Assembly: GCA_002733215.1 (NCBI GenBank)
Contig: NVUY01000011.1
Location: forward strand, 1 to 64,000
Source of the DNA: Sulfurovum sp.
GTDB taxonomy: Bacteria; Campylobacterota; Campylobacteria; Campylobacterales; Sulfurovaceae
Direction: 5' to 3'
Length of the DNA: 64,000 nucleotides
The stretch's first letter is position 1; the number at the start of each line of letters is the position of its first letter. Below are positions 25,111 through 35,538 of the stretch, piece after piece. A program made the translations under genes and the position numbers. The notes under the pieces were generated by a model that was not told the DNA's origin, did no database searches, and saw nothing but the letters and a program-made list of their open reading frames with translations.

Positions 25111-26190
25111 ATGCTAGTACATATCTGCTGTTCAGTCGACAGCCATTACTTTTTAAAAAAGCTTCAAACAGAATACCCAGAAGAGAAACTTACAGGGTTC
25201 TTTTATGACCCGAATATCCATCCCTACTCTGAGTACTACTTGCGTCTGCTCGATGTAAAGCGCAGCTGTAAAATGCTTGGCATTGATCTGATAGAAGGTG
25301 AGTATGACGTGGAGAACTGGCTTGAGGCGGTACGCGGGTTGGAGCATGAACCCGAAAAGGGTTCGCGCTGTGGTGTCTGTTTTGACAGACGTTTTGAAAT
25401 TTCTGCGAAAAAAGCTTCTGAACTGGGCGAAAAGACTTTTACTTCTACCCTGCTCACAAGCCCTAAAAAATCACTTAAACAACTACAGATCTCAGGAGAT
25501 GCACTTGCCGAACGTGAAGGCATAGCTTTTGTGGCACCTGATTACCGGAAAGCTTCCGGTACTCAGGAACAAAATATTTTGGCCAAAGAAGATGCCCTTT
25601 ATCGTCAAGACTATTGTGGCTGTATGTTTGGACTTAACATCCAGCGTGACCAGCAAAGAAAACTGGCAGATGAACTTTTTGTACCACTCTCTGCACAAGT
25701 ACAACCGGAATCCATAGAAGAACGTATAGAAATGTATGAAAAGCGCTGGCAGATGGAGGAAGAGAATATTCCCCATAAGATCATCAAACAACGCTTTTTA
25801 AACTGGCGTTTGTCTTCCGGGCTTTTACGTGTACGTAAAGAAGTTGTGCCTGCACACTTTTTACCCTACTCCACACTGAAAGGTGAATATACCAGAGGTA
25901 AGATAGAGTACAACATCGCTAAGGTACACCATATGAACCGTGATGAGGTACGTTTCATTACCTTAGCGCATTATAATCGTATAGCAGATACTGAGTATAC
26001 AAGTGTTACAGAGCTTATCTACAGTCCCCCTTCTTTTAATTTAGAAGTAGAATTACGTCTAAAACTGGGTGTGACCCCTTACGATATATCTATCATTTTA
26101 GTGGTTGAAGAGATACCCACAAACAAAATAGAGATCCTTTGTCAAAGTGAAACCTATAGTGATGTAAAAGAAGTATTAATAAAGCTATAA
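25111..26190 (+). CDS. queH: epoxyqueuosine reductase QueH
   Basis: A 359-residue protein of the QueH (DUF208) family, which reduces epoxyqueuosine to queuosine in tRNA and replaces QueG. The N terminus has the adjacent cysteines HICCSVDSH, then GFFYDPNIHPYSEYYLR near 30, GSRCGVCFDRR near 84 and DYCGCMFGL near 166. Those cysteine clusters bind an iron-sulfur centre and another metal. About 150 further C-terminal residues form an extension seen in Campylobacterota members; its job is not evident. Confidence 0.88.
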   Translation: MLVHICCSVDSHYFLKKLQTEYPEEKLTGFFYDPNIHPYSEYYLRLLDVKRSCKMLGIDLIEGEYDVENWLEAVRGLEHEPEKGSRCGVCFDRRFEISAKKASELGEKTFTSTLLTSPKKSLKQLQISGDALAEREGIAFVAPDYRKASGTQEQNILAKEDALYRQDYCGCMFGLNIQRDQQRKLADELFVPLSAQVQPESIEERIEMYEKRWQMEEENIPHKIIKQRFLNWRLSSGLLRVRKEVVPAHFLPYSTLKGEYTRGKIEYNIAKVHHMNRDEVRFITLAHYNRIADTEYTSVTELIYSPPSFNLEVELRLKLGVTPYDISIILVVEEIPTNKIEILCQSETYSDVKEVLIKL

Positions 26191-26257
26191 AATCCTCTAA
26201 ACCCTTTTTTACCAACATTGCGATAAAATAAGAGAATTTTTATAAAAAGGTTTCTTA

Positions 26258-26707
26258 ATGCTTTATAACGTTGTAGACATTCAAAATATATTACCTCACA
26301 GATATCCATTTTTACTTGTGGATAGGATTACGGAACTTACTCCCGGTGAGTACATAGAAGGTTTTAAAAACGTTTCTATCTCTGAACCTGTATTTCAAGG
26401 ACACTTTCCTGATCATCCAATTTATCCTGGTGTGATGATACTTGAAGGTATGGCACAGGCCGGTGGTGTCCTTGCATTCAAAAGTATGGATGGTGCTACT
26501 CAGGAAGAGATAGAAAATAAAGTGGTTTACTTTATGAGTATCGACAAAGCAAAATTCCGCATACCTGTCACGCCGGGTGATCAACTTGTCTACAAGATCA
26601 ACGTGATGAAACAAAAAGGGCCGGTTTGGCAGCTTGAAGCGAAAGCATATGTAGATGACAAAGTGGTTGCGCAAGCTGAACTTAAAGCTATGATCGTAGA
26701 CAAATAG
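26258..26707 (+). CDS. fabZ: 3-hydroxyacyl-[acyl-carrier-protein] dehydratase FabZ
   Basis: A 149-residue hot-dog fold dehydratase of type II fatty acid synthesis. It has [13 protein letters not shown] (catalytic His, about residues 13-25), [35 protein letters not shown] (catalytic Glu in the ILEGMAQ helix, about 36-70) and the expected length. An AAAAGG site precedes ATG 26258. It is followed 8 bases later by lpxA, the usual pairing that ties fatty acid supply to lipid A. Confidence 0.97.
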   Translation: MLYNVVDIQNILPHRYPFLLVDRITELTPGEYIEGFKNVSISEPVFQGHFPDHPIYPGVMILEGMAQAGGVLAFKSMDGATQEEIENKVVYFMSIDKAKFRIPVTPGDQLVYKINVMKQKGPVWQLEAKAYVDDKVVAQAELKAMIVDK

Positions 26708-26715
26708 GTTCTCTG

Positions 26716-27498
26716 ATGTCTTTAATACACCCCTCTGCAGTCATAGAAGACGGTGCCGTCTTAGGCAGTAATGTATCTGTAGGACCTTTTGCATACATCG
26801 GTTCAAAAGTAAAGATCGGTGATAACACTACGGTTGCTTCTCATGCAGTGATCGAAGGAAAAACAACGATCGGGAAGAACAACCGTATTTTTCCCCACTC
26901 TGCTGTAGGGACCATCCCTCAGGATCTGAAGTTTGACGGTGAAGATGTAGAACTCATTATCGGTGACAACAATACCATCAGGGAATTCACTCTTCTCAAC
27001 CCCGGTACCAAAGGCGGAGGTTCTATTACCAGGATCGGTAACAGAAACCTTCTCATGGGTTATGTCCACTTGGGACATGATGTTATTTTGGGAGATCATT
27101 GTATTTTGGCCAACGGTGCGACACTTGCAGGTCACGTTGAACTTGGTAACCATGTGGTTATCGGCGGGCTTACACCCATACATCAATTTGTTCACATCGG
27201 CGACTATGCGATGGTAGGAGGGGCTTCTGCCTTGTCACAAGACATCCCTCCTTTCTGTTTAGCGGAAGGAAACCGTGCTGTCTTGCGTGGCCTAAACCTG
27301 ACAGGGATCAGAAGAAGTATGGAACGAGATGAGATCAATGCACTTAAAAGTGCCTATAAAGCACTCTTTGAAGAGGGTAATCCTCTACAGGAAGTAGTAG
27401 AAACACTCCATGCATCAAGTACATCTGAAAAAGTGAGATCACTGTGTGACTTTATAAAAACCTCAAAAAGAGGTATCCCTTTTACAAGGAACAAATAA
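26716..27498 (+). CDS. lpxA: UDP-N-acetylglucosamine acyltransferase LpxA
   Basis: A 260-residue left-handed beta-helix acyltransferase, with hexapeptide repeats from residue 3 to about 190 (IHPSAVIEDGAVLGSNVSVGPFAYIG). The catalytic region MGYVHLGHDVILGDHC near 113 holds the active-site His. The C-terminal helical part contains GLNLTGIRRSM near 194, typical of LpxA. It catalyses the first step of lipid A synthesis in the cytosol. It sits between fabZ and clpX, 8 and 29 bases apart. Confidence 0.97.
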   Translation: MSLIHPSAVIEDGAVLGSNVSVGPFAYIGSKVKIGDNTTVASHAVIEGKTTIGKNNRIFPHSAVGTIPQDLKFDGEDVELIIGDNNTIREFTLLNPGTKGGGSITRIGNRNLLMGYVHLGHDVILGDHCILANGATLAGHVELGNHVVIGGLTPIHQFVHIGDYAMVGGASALSQDIPPFCLAEGNRAVLRGLNLTGIRRSMERDEINALKSAYKALFEEGNPLQEVVETLHASSTSEKVRSLCDFIKTSKRGIPFTRNK

Positions 27499-27527
27499 TA
27501 TGAAGCAAAATTATATAAGGATAGTCA

Positions 27528-28745
27528 ATGTCAAATAAAGAATGTAGTTTCTGTGCTGCTAGAGAGAGTGATGATAATCCTCTCATCGCAGGAGAGAATG
27601 CATATATATGTTCAAACTGTGTGGTTTCTGCATACAAAATTCTCTTTGGCGAAGAGCAGGAAGAGGCAGAGGCAAATTTAGGGGTACATACACTTTATAC
27701 ACCCAAAGAGATCAATGCACTTCTTGCCGAATATATCATTGGTCAGGAAAACGCAAAGAAAACACTTTCTGTTGCAGTTTATAATCATTATAAACGTATT
27801 TTCAGAGACAATGCGGAAGATGAAACTCAGATCTCCAAGTCAAATGTACTTCTCATAGGACCGACAGGTTCAGGTAAAACACTTTTGGCTCAAACGATCG
27901 CAAGATTTTTAAACGTACCCATTGCCATTGCTGATGCTACAAACCTCACAGAAGCAGGCTATGTAGGTGAAGATGTAGAAAATATCCTTACAAAACTGCT
28001 TATGGCAGCCGATGGGGATCCTCAGCTTGCAGAACAGGGCATCGTCTTCATCGATGAAGTAGACAAGATCGCAAGAATGGGAGAAAACCGTTCTATCACC
28101 CGTGATGTTTCGGGAGAAGGTGTACAGCAGGCACTTCTCAAACTGATCGAGGGCTCCATAGTGAACATTCCGCCAAAGGGTGGACGTAAACACCCTAACC
28201 AGGACTTTATCCAGATAGATACATCGAACATCCTATTTATCTGTGGTGGTGCATTTGACGGTCTTAATGATATTATTAAAAAAAGACTCGGTTCCAATAC
28301 CCTGGGATTCGGTCAGGAGAAACGTTCCAAAAAAGAAGAAGCGAACCTGATCTACCTTGTAGAACCGGATGATCTCGTCTCTTTTGGACTGATCCCTGAA
28401 CTTATCGGGCGTCTCCACATCCATGCAACGCTGGGTGAAATTTCTAAAGAAGATATGGTACGCATCCTGGTAGAGCCAAAAAATTCTTTGCTGAGACAAT
28501 ATCAGAAACTTTTTGAGATTGATAATGTCAAACTCTCTTTTGAAGAAGAGGCACTCTCTATGATCGCACAAAAAGCCTTAGATAGAAAAACCGGAGCAAG
28601 AGGTCTGCGTTCCATACTTGAGGAGATTCTGCTCGATATTATGTATGAATTGCCTGAACTTGAAGGGTTTGAAGTTATTATTACTGAAGAAGTAGTTGAA
28701 ACAGGGGCAAAACCTCTTTATATAAAAGATAAAAAGACTGCGTAA
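27528..28745 (+). CDS. clpX: ATP-dependent Clp protease ATP-binding subunit ClpX
   Basis: A 405-residue AAA+ unfoldase. The N-terminal zinc-binding domain has [26 protein letters not shown] (two CxxC pairs, residues 6-31). Walker A is [13 protein letters not shown] near 113, Walker B is [10 protein letters not shown] near 173, and the IGF-loop region that contacts ClpP appears as LGFGQEK near 262. Sensor 2 [11 protein letters not shown] lies near 358. It delivers proteins to ClpP, which is not in the window. AAGGA precedes the ATG. Order lpxA-clpX-mreB is typical of the phylum. Confidence 0.97.
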   Translation: MSNKECSFCAARESDDNPLIAGENAYICSNCVVSAYKILFGEEQEEAEANLGVHTLYTPKEINALLAEYIIGQENAKKTLSVAVYNHYKRIFRDNAEDETQISKSNVLLIGPTGSGKTLLAQTIARFLNVPIAIADATNLTEAGYVGEDVENILTKLLMAADGDPQLAEQGIVFIDEVDKIARMGENRSITRDVSGEGVQQALLKLIEGSIVNIPPKGGRKHPNQDFIQIDTSNILFICGGAFDGLNDIIKKRLGSNTLGFGQEKRSKKEEANLIYLVEPDDLVSFGLIPELIGRLHIHATLGEISKEDMVRILVEPKNSLLRQYQKLFEIDNVKLSFEEEALSMIAQKALDRKTGARGLRSILEEILLDIMYELPELEGFEVIITEEVVETGAKPLYIKDKKTA

Positions 28746-28772
28746 GTACGCAATGAGAAAAAGGAGAAATAG

Positions 28773-29807
28773 ATGTTTAAAAAATTACTAGGAATGTTTT
28801 CTAACGATCTTGCGATCGACCTGGGAACAGCAAATACACTTGTACTTGTCAAAGGACAAGGTATCTGCATCAATGAACCTTCTGTTGTCGCGATCCAATA
28901 CGATAAGCATGGTCAGCAGCGTATCTTGGCCGTAGGGCAGGAAGCCAAAGACATGGTTGGTAAAACACCTGGGAACATCAGAGCGATCCGTCCGATGAAG
29001 GATGGTGTTATCGCAGACTTTGAAGTGACTGAAATGATGATCCGTTATTTCATTGAAAAAGCACACAAAAGAAAAGGTTTTTTCTCTCCTCGTATCATTA
29101 TTTGTGTCCCTTACGGACTAACACAGGTCGAGAGACGTGCCGTAAAAGATTCTGCTGAAAATGCAGGAGCACGTTATGTTTATCTTATTGAAGAGCCTAT
29201 GGCAGCCGCTATCGGTGCAGGTATCCCTGTTAAAGATCCAAATGGTAACCTTGTTGTTGACATCGGTGGGGGAACCACTGAGATCGGTGTGACATCACTC
29301 GGTGGTCTTGTTATCTCCAAGTCTATACGTACCGGCGGTGACAGTATTGACCAGTCCATTGTAGATTCTGTTAAAAAGAATTTTAACCTTCTTATCGGTG
29401 ACCGCGTTGCAGAAGAACTCAAAATTGCCATTGGAACAGCCATTCCATTAGATGAAGAACTTGTCACCACTGTACGCGGTAGAGACCAGGTAGAAGGAAG
29501 TTTGGCTTCCATAGAGATCTCATCTGAACATATCAGAGAAGCAATGAAAGATTCACTTGAAGAGATTTCAGAAGCACTTAAACAGGTGCTTGAACAGACA
29601 CCACCTGAACTTGCAGGTGATATCGTAGAAAACGGTATAGTACTCACCGGTGGCGGCGCACTGATCAGAGGTTTGGACAAATACCTTTCTGATATTGTAA
29701 AACTTCCTGTGTATATCGCAGAAGAGCCGCTTCTTGCTGTTGCAAAAGGTACAGGTATCGCACTTGATGAGCTAGATCTCCTTCAGCAAATGGCATATGA
29801 AGACTAG
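28773..29807 (+). CDS. mreB: rod shape-determining protein MreB
   Basis: A 344-residue actin-like ATPase that assembles on the inner membrane and guides lateral cell-wall synthesis. It has DLGTANTLVLVKGQGI (phosphate 1, about residues 17-32), VVDIGGGTTEIGV near 160 (phosphate 2) and GIVLTGGGALIRGLD near 288 (adenosine motif). A strong AAGGAG site lies before ATG 28773. The end overlaps mreC by 11 bases. Confidence 0.97.
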   Translation: MFKKLLGMFSNDLAIDLGTANTLVLVKGQGICINEPSVVAIQYDKHGQQRILAVGQEAKDMVGKTPGNIRAIRPMKDGVIADFEVTEMMIRYFIEKAHKRKGFFSPRIIICVPYGLTQVERRAVKDSAENAGARYVYLIEEPMAAAIGAGIPVKDPNGNLVVDIGGGTTEIGVTSLGGLVISKSIRTGGDSIDQSIVDSVKKNFNLLIGDRVAEELKIAIGTAIPLDEELVTTVRGRDQVEGSLASIEISSEHIREAMKDSLEEISEALKQVLEQTPPELAGDIVENGIVLTGGGALIRGLDKYLSDIVKLPVYIAEEPLLAVAKGTGIALDELDLLQQMAYED

Positions 29808-30858
29808 ACTCATTGTTATAGCCATACTCTTACTGATGCTAACAGTTCTACTGTCACGCAATGATGAGCGTATCTCAGATACCCTTCTTGGTATCATTAA
29901 TCCTATCAAACAAAGTTATCAAAACTTTACAGGTGACCTCGAAGATAAAAGCCATTCTTATATTTTTCAAAAAGAGTCTATAGAAAAACTAAGTCGTGAA
30001 AACCGTATTTTACGTAAACGTCTTCTTGAACAGATCCACTATATAGAGCAGGTAAAAAATATTTATGATGTACTTCCGGCGTTAACACGTTTACCTATTC
30101 CCAATATTTCTATTACTGAGACGATCTCTTATGTCAAACTTAACAGTTTTTCACAGATCATCCTCACAAAACCTAAAGGTCTTGAAGAAAACAGACTTTA
30201 TGGTCTTATACAGGGTCGTGTCGTTGCGGGTATAGCCTCAGTACGAAGCAATCAACTCTATGGATATCTCACTTCCGATAAAAAATGCCGTTTTTCTGTT
30301 TTTATAGGTGAAAGCAAGGCACCCGGCATTGCTATTGGGAAAACTCAAAATGAAATGATCGTCAAATTCATACCAAAATGGTATAAGATAAAAGAAGGTG
30401 ATGTAGTTGTGACCTCAGGCTTAGATGCTATTTTCTTTGCTGATGTACCTGTAGGCGTTGTGACTAAAATTGAAGTGAGAAGTTCTTATACGGTGGCTCA
30501 TATTAAAACATATAGTGATATTTTCCATCCTAAAACATTTTTTCTCATCAATGATGCCAGGGCTACACTTGCAGATAATTTTGACAGTAACCTTACAAAT
30601 ATAGAACTACACTGCCCTAAGCCAGAAAACAATGTCACCATAGCAGACCAAAACGCCAGCATGGCAGAACAAAATGATATCAATTTGAGTACCCCCGTTG
30701 TTTCGAGTATCCCAAGCCGTATCGATCAAACACAGGAAGATGTGGTGGCACCAGAAGCAGTTGAAGAGATTGTTGCACATCCTGTTGCCGCAGCAAAGAA
30801 AGTAAAGAAGAGAAAACCTAAACCTAAACCTCGTTCAAGTACTTTAGACCTCTTCTAA
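29797..30858 (+). CDS. mreC: rod shape-determining protein MreC
   Basis: A 353-residue protein with an N-terminal membrane helix (about 4-19), a coiled-coil segment (about 50-95, KESIEKLSRENRILRKRLLEQ), and a beta-rich periplasmic domain with GRVVAGIASVRSNQLYGYL and GDVVVTSGLDAIF. The long C-terminal tail (about 260-353) is low-complexity and ends in a basic KKVKKRKPKPKP stretch, longer than in many relatives. It works with MreB in the elongation complex. It overlaps mreB by 11 bases and is followed by a terminator. Confidence 0.95.
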   Translation: MKTRLIVIAILLLMLTVLLSRNDERISDTLLGIINPIKQSYQNFTGDLEDKSHSYIFQKESIEKLSRENRILRKRLLEQIHYIEQVKNIYDVLPALTRLPIPNISITETISYVKLNSFSQIILTKPKGLEENRLYGLIQGRVVAGIASVRSNQLYGYLTSDKKCRFSVFIGESKAPGIAIGKTQNEMIVKFIPKWYKIKEGDVVVTSGLDAIFFADVPVGVVTKIEVRSSYTVAHIKTYSDIFHPKTFFLINDARATLADNFDSNLTNIELHCPKPENNVTIADQNASMAEQNDINLSTPVVSSIPSRIDQTQEDVVAPEAVEEIVAHPVAAAKKVKKRKPKPKPRSSTLDLF

Positions 30859-30868
30859 AACCTTATAT

Positions 30869-30892
30869 TTGCCCTTTTTTTAAGGGCATTTT
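30869..30892 (+). terminator. Rho-independent terminator after mreC
   Basis: TGCCCTT (30870-30876) pairs with AAGGGCA (30882-30888) over 7 bp with a 5-base T loop, followed by TTTT. It separates the fabZ-mreC run from carB. Confidence 0.75.
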
Positions 30893-30961
30893 GTGTCTCC
30901 ACCCTGTATAATATCAAACTAAAAATCAAGGGTATATGATTACTCTAAAGGTGACCTTTCC

Positions 30962-33900
30962 ATGCCAAAACGCAATGACATCAAAACTATTTTACTTATC
31001 GGTTCAGGGCCTATTGTTATCGGTCAAGCTTGTGAATTTGACTACTCCGGAACACAAGCAGCCAAAGTCCTTAAAGAGTTAGGCTACAAAGTGGTTCTTA
31101 TCAACTCGAATCCTGCTACGATCATGACAGATCCCGAATTTGCAGACCGTACCTACATCGAACCTATTACACCTGAAGTGATCGATAAGATCATCAAGAT
31201 AGAAAATGTAGATGCCATCTTGCCTACAATGGGTGGTCAAACGGCACTCAACGTTGCCATGGATATGAATGAAGCCGGTATGCTTGAGGGGATAGAATTC
31301 CTGGGCGCGACACCTGCTGCGATCAGAAAAGGTGAAGACAGACAAGAGTTCAAAGAAGCGATGCTCAAGATAGGGATGGACCTTCCTATTTCTCAATACG
31401 CTTACAACATGGATGAAGCACTGGACGCTGCCAAGAACATCGGTTTCCCGCTTATCATTCGTGCTTCATTTACTATGGCCGGTGCTGGTTCCGGTGTTGC
31501 CTACAACATGGATGAGTACAAAGAGATCGTTAAGGGCGGACTTGAAGCTTCTCCTATCTCTGAGATCCTCATTGAAGAGTCACTTTTGGGTTGGAAAGAG
31601 TACGAGATGGAAGTCATACGTGACAAAGCGGACAACTGTATCATCGTTTGTTCTATCGAAAACTTTGATCCTATGGGTGTGCATACGGGAGACTCTATTA
31701 CGCTAGCCCCTGCCTTGACTCTGACAGACAAAGAGTACCAGAACATGAGAGATGCCTCTTTCAAGATCTTGCGTGAAGTAGGTGTAGATACGGGTGGGTC
31801 AAACGTACAGTTCTCCATCAACCCCGATACAGGCCGGATGATCGTTATCGAGATGAACCCAAGAGTAAGCCGTTCTTCTGCACTTGCATCCAAAGCAACC
31901 GGTTATCCTATCGCTAAAGTGGCAACACTTTTAGCTGTGGGCTTTACACTTGATGAAATCACCAATGACATCACAGGTACCCCTGCATCTTTTGAACCGG
32001 TGATCGATTATATCGTGACAAAGCTTCCAAGATTTACTTTTGAAAAATTCCCAATGGCAAACTCTACACTGACTACGGCAATGAAGTCTGTAGGTGAAGC
32101 GATGGCTATAGGAAGAACATTTAAAGAATCTTTCCAAAAAGCACTCTGTTCACTGGAAACCGGGCTTATCGGCTTTAACCCTGTCCAATGTGACGGTGAA
32201 GAGCTTGTACGTGAGATCCGTCGTCCAAATGAAAATCGTATGCTTTATGTCTTTGAAGGACTCAGACGCGGTATGAGCGTAGATACTATCTTTGATCTTT
32301 GCAAGATCGACAGATGGTTCCTTTATCAGCTTGAAGAGCTCGCACTTAGAGAAAAGGAAATGGACATTGCCCTGCTCTCTGATGCTACAAGACTGCGTGA
32401 AGTAAAATCTGAAGGTTTCTCAGACGAAATGATCGCAGCTGTGATCAATGAAAAAGAAGGGCTTTCTCTTACAGAAAATGATATCTATAATGCCAGAGAA
32501 AAAATGTCTGTACAACTTGAGTACAATGAAGTAGATACCTGTGCTGCCGAGTTTAAAGCACTCACACCCTATTTATATTCGACAACAAATATCACTAAAC
32601 TCCCAACTCCTAATTCCTCACTCCTCACTCCTCATTCGGAAGACCGCAAGGTCTTGGTCATAGGTGGCGGACCTAACCGTATCGGTCAGGGTATCGAGTT
32701 TGATTACTGTTGTGTGCATGCTGCTTTTGCACTGGAAGACATGGGTGTGAAGTCCATTATGTATAACTGTAACCCGGAAACAGTTTCTACAGACTACGAT
32801 ACCTCTGATATCCTTTATTTTGAACCAATTGACTTTGAGCATGTAAGAAATGTGATTGACATAGAAAAGCCAGACGGGGTGATCGTTCACTTTGGTGGAC
32901 AGACGCCACTGAAGCTTGCTAAAAAGCTTACAGCCATTGGTGCAAAAATCTCTGGAACTTCGGCTAAGGTGATCGACCTTGCAGAAGACAGAAAACTTTT
33001 CTCTGCATTCATTGACGATCTTGGACTTAAACAACCGGAGAATGGTACCGTCATTGCCAAAGATGAAGCGATTGCTGTTGCAAGTCGCATCGGATACCCC
33101 GTACTTGTACGTCCCTCTTTTGTACTTGGCGGACGTGGTATGAAAACGGTATATAACGATGCAGAACTTAGACAATACATGGATGAAGCCGTCTCTGTTT
33201 CCCATGACGCTCCGGTACTCATAGATAAATTCCTTGACAATGCCATCGAGCTTGATGTTGATGCGATCTGTGACGGAAAAGATGTCTATATCGGTTCGGT
33301 GATGCAACACATCGAAGAAGCAGGTATCCACTCTGGAGACTCTGCTTGTTCATTACCACCTATGTCTATCTCTGAAGCATTACAGGAAGAAGTGAAAGAA
33401 CAAACTGCTGCCATTGCTCTTGGCCTTGGTGTGGTTGGTCTTATGAATATCCAATATGCTATCCATAAAGGTGAAATTTACCTGATCGAAGTCAACCCAA
33501 GAGCATCCAGAACTGTTCCCTTTGTGTCTAAAGCAACGGGTGTACCTCTTGCAAAAGTGGCAACAAGAGTGATGATACAGGGTGACTTAAAAGAAGCACT
33601 TAAATTCTATGACACCTTTAATATTGTGAACTTTGACAAGAAGATCATGGAGCCAAATCCCAAAAGTCATGTTGCAGTAAAAGAAGCAGTTTTCCCTTTC
33701 AATAAATTACCGGGATCTGATCTTATCTTAGGACCCGAAATGAAATCTACAGGTGAAGTGATGGGTATCTCTGACAACTTTGGTATGTCATTTGCCAAGT
33801 CTCAGTTCGCTTCTAAAAACAACATACCACTTGAGGGAAAACTCTTTATCTCACTTACGCAGAACGATAAAGAATATGCTGGAGAAGTAGGTAAAATGTT

Positions 33901-34234
33901 TACAGACCTTGGTTTCAAGATAGTAGCCACTTCAGGTACGCATACTGCACTTGAAGCTGCTGGTGTAACTTCAACTAAAGTGTTAAAAATAAGTGAAGGT
34001 CGTCCAAATATTGATGACATGATCAGAAATGAAGAGATCTCCATTGCTATCAACACTTCAGACAATGCAGGAAGTAAAACAGATGCCAGAACTATCAGAC
34101 AATCTGTACTTTCTAATAATGTTGCTTACTTTACTACTATTTCTGCAGCGAGAGCTACTGCACTTGCCATCAAAGAGCTTAAAGCTAATGATGGTGAGCT
34201 AGAACCTAAAGCACTGCAGGATTATTTGGCCTAA
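30962..34234 (+). CDS. carB: carbamoyl-phosphate synthase large subunit
   Basis: A 1090-residue enzyme that makes carbamoyl phosphate for arginine and pyrimidines. It consists of two homologous ATP-grasp halves. The N-terminal half begins [20 protein letters not shown] and has ATP-binding MAGAGSG. The second half begins [19 protein letters not shown] near residue 565 and has [11 protein letters not shown] near 718. An MGS-like allosteric domain ends the protein (about 950-1090). A low-complexity insertion ([11 protein letters not shown], about 550-560) lies between the halves. The small subunit carA is not in the window. Confidence 0.97.
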   Translation: MPKRNDIKTILLIGSGPIVIGQACEFDYSGTQAAKVLKELGYKVVLINSNPATIMTDPEFADRTYIEPITPEVIDKIIKIENVDAILPTMGGQTALNVAMDMNEAGMLEGIEFLGATPAAIRKGEDRQEFKEAMLKIGMDLPISQYAYNMDEALDAAKNIGFPLIIRASFTMAGAGSGVAYNMDEYKEIVKGGLEASPISEILIEESLLGWKEYEMEVIRDKADNCIIVCSIENFDPMGVHTGDSITLAPALTLTDKEYQNMRDASFKILREVGVDTGGSNVQFSINPDTGRMIVIEMNPRVSRSSALASKATGYPIAKVATLLAVGFTLDEITNDITGTPASFEPVIDYIVTKLPRFTFEKFPMANSTLTTAMKSVGEAMAIGRTFKESFQKALCSLETGLIGFNPVQCDGEELVREIRRPNENRMLYVFEGLRRGMSVDTIFDLCKIDRWFLYQLEELALREKEMDIALLSDATRLREVKSEGFSDEMIAAVINEKEGLSLTENDIYNAREKMSVQLEYNEVDTCAAEFKALTPYLYSTTNITKLPTPNSSLLTPHSEDRKVLVIGGGPNRIGQGIEFDYCCVHAAFALEDMGVKSIMYNCNPETVSTDYDTSDILYFEPIDFEHVRNVIDIEKPDGVIVHFGGQTPLKLAKKLTAIGAKISGTSAKVIDLAEDRKLFSAFIDDLGLKQPENGTVIAKDEAIAVASRIGYPVLVRPSFVLGGRGMKTVYNDAELRQYMDEAVSVSHDAPVLIDKFLDNAIELDVDAICDGKDVYIGSVMQHIEEAGIHSGDSACSLPPMSISEALQEEVKEQTAAIALGLGVVGLMNIQYAIHKGEIYLIEVNPRASRTVPFVSKATGVPLAKVATRVMIQGDLKEALKFYDTFNIVNFDKKIMEPNPKSHVAVKEAVFPFNKLPGSDLILGPEMKSTGEVMGISDNFGMSFAKSQFASKNNIPLEGKLFISLTQNDKEYAGEVGKMFTDLGFKIVATSGTHTALEAAGVTSTKVLKISEGRPNIDDMIRNEEISIAINTSDNAGSKTDARTIRQSVLSNNVAYFTTISAARATALAIKELKANDGELEPKALQDYLA
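32599..32638 (+). repeat. pyrimidine-rich tandem repeat inside carB
   Basis: Degenerate copies of ACTCCTC (AACTCCC, AACTCCT, then CACTCCTCACTCCTCATTC) run in frame through the linker between the two CarB halves and encode [11 protein letters not shown]. The composition differs from the gene around it. It looks like slippage or insertion of a small mobile repeat that kept the frame. Confidence 0.6.
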
Positions 34235-34235
34235 C

Positions 34236-34670
34236 ATGTTCAAAAACCTTGTTTTCCTTACCCAAACCGATACCACCATCGGTTTTGTCTCCCAAAATGC
34301 AGACAAACTTACAGAGATAAAACAACGCCCTCCCCACAAGCATTACATCAAAGCGCTTAATTCACTTCATACACTTCAAACATTTACGCGTGTTCCAAAC
34401 AAACATAAGAACAGAGTACGCAGATCTAAAAAAACAACCTTTGTGATGCCAAATATGCATTCATATCGTGTGGTGCAGGACAAACATCATCTTTTACTGT
34501 TAAATCGGCTTAAATGGGCATACACAACTTCTGCGAACCTAAGTACTAAGGCCTACGATGAAGCTTTTGCCAAAGAGATGACAGAGGTAATCATCGAACC
34601 TCTTCAGCGAACAGAAAAAGCTTCTCATATCTATAAATTAGGCAAAAAAAGACTCAAAAGGATACGTTAA
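34236..34670 (+). CDS. short Sua5/YciO/YrdC family protein
   Basis: A 144-residue protein resembling a shortened YrdC-fold protein. It has TQTDTTIGFVSQNADKL near residue 10, KQRPPHKHYIKAL near 29, RVRRSKKTTFVMPN near 60, and RLKWAYTTSANLSTKAYDEAFA near 90. YrdC/Sua5 proteins make the threonylcarbamoyl-AMP used for t6A in tRNA, but usual members are about 190 residues or longer, so this may be a divergent Campylobacterota form. It starts 1 base after carB and its stop overlaps the HIT gene start (TAATG). Confidence 0.7.
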   Translation: MFKNLVFLTQTDTTIGFVSQNADKLTEIKQRPPHKHYIKALNSLHTLQTFTRVPNKHKNRVRRSKKTTFVMPNMHSYRVVQDKHHLLLLNRLKWAYTTSANLSTKAYDEAFAKEMTEVIIEPLQRTEKASHIYKLGKKRLKRIR

Positions 34671-35035
34671 TGTCAACACTTTATGAAAATGAAAATATTA
34701 AGATAGAAATCGAAGAGAGTGAGATCCCCTGGCTCAAAATTTTTACACAGACACCCTACAAAGAGATGAGTGAAGTACCTGCAGAGATAAAGTTTGAAAT
34801 TTATGATCTACTTGACAGCATAGAAAAAGAGATGTTAGCTTACTACAAACCTAAAAAGATCAACATCGCATCATTTGGAAACTATATGCCTCATGTACAT
34901 TGGCATATCATGGCACGTTTTGAAGAAGACAGCTTCTTTCCTGACCCTATGTGGGGGACAAAACAAAGAGAAAGTGATTTGAAGTTAGCTGATTTTGAAG
35001 TTTTTTGTGAAAAAGTGGTCAACACTATTTCATAA
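34670..35035 (+). CDS. HIT family nucleotide-binding protein
   Basis: A 121-residue histidine-triad protein. The motif HVHWHIMARFEEDSFFPDPMW near residue 67 holds the triad (H-x-H-x-H) followed by a family-typical FPDPMW. HIT proteins hydrolyse or transfer nucleotides from substrates such as AMP-lysine or dinucleoside polyphosphates; the exact substrate is unknown. Translation is coupled to the Sua5-like gene through a TAATG overlap, so it belongs to the carB transcript. Confidence 0.85.
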   Translation: MSTLYENENIKIEIEESEIPWLKIFTQTPYKEMSEVPAEIKFEIYDLLDSIEKEMLAYYKPKKINIASFGNYMPHVHWHIMARFEEDSFFPDPMWGTKQRESDLKLADFEVFCEKVVNTIS

Positions 35036-35076
35036 TACCTTTCTCGCATTTAAGTACGAGAAAGATTCCGGGTTGT

Positions 35077-35208
35077 TTATTTCACCTCGTTATGATCATC
35101 AACTTTTTCTTCTTCATCTGCCGCTTTTTTTGAAAACATGTCTACATCAATAAAAGTTACACCTACTACCCCAATTACAATACCAATACCTATATATACA
35201 AATTCCAT
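35077..35208 (-). CDS. small single-pass membrane protein
   Basis: A 43-residue protein: MEFVYIGIGIVIGVVGVTFI forms one membrane helix, followed by a short cytosolic tail rich in acidic and lysine residues (SKKAADEEEKVDD). AAGGA lies 5 bases before ATG 35208, a strong site. It is monocistronic on the minus strand in the gap after the HIT gene. Family unknown; it resembles small assembly or stability subunits of membrane complexes only in form. A hairpin, CTTTCTCG with CGAGAAAG (35039-35064), lies between the two convergent stops. Confidence 0.6.
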   Translation of the reverse strand: MEFVYIGIGIVIGVVGVTFIDVDMFSKKAADEEEKVDDHNEVK

Positions 35209-35315
35209 GATAATCCTTTTGTAATTTTAATTTATTTAAACCCTTAAGTTTATATTGTTAGTATAACATAAATTTAATTTTATATATTTATACATCAAAA
35301 CTTAAGGGAGACGGA

Positions 35316-35459
35316 GTGAATGAAGAAGAACTTTTAAACCTCTATCTGGAGAAACTGCGTATCTTGGCACTTGAGCATTTAAACGAAGAAGATATCTCTG
35401 TAGTGGATGCATTAAAGGTTTCGCTCATTTATATAGAAGGAGAAATGAAAGGGTATTGA
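35316..35459 (+). CDS. small acidic protein of unknown function
   Basis: A 47-residue reading frame from GTG 35316 with GGGAG upstream. It is leucine- and glutamate-rich and probably two amphipathic helices (LLNLYLEKLRILALEHL and VVDALKVSLIYIEGEM). No known domain. About 80 bases separate it from the diguanylate cyclase gene. The coherent helical pattern and ribosome binding site favour a real gene, but its small size leaves doubt. Confidence 0.5.
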   Translation: MNEEELLNLYLEKLRILALEHLNEEDISVVDALKVSLIYIEGEMKGY

Positions 35460-35538
35460 AAATCCTTACCCCATATAAGGAGAAAGTGTTATAATCACTC
35501 TTTATAACCTTTCATTAAAATCAAGGAGTGATTTACAG

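Noticed and set aside
29180-29680. 166-codon minus-strand frame inside mreB
   Set aside because: It is antisense to a strongly conserved gene, with serine/proline-rich low-complexity sequence and no independent signals.
32618-33331. 237-codon minus-strand frame inside carB
   Set aside because: It runs antisense to the second CarB half. The sequence is typical of antisense translation, without a known domain.
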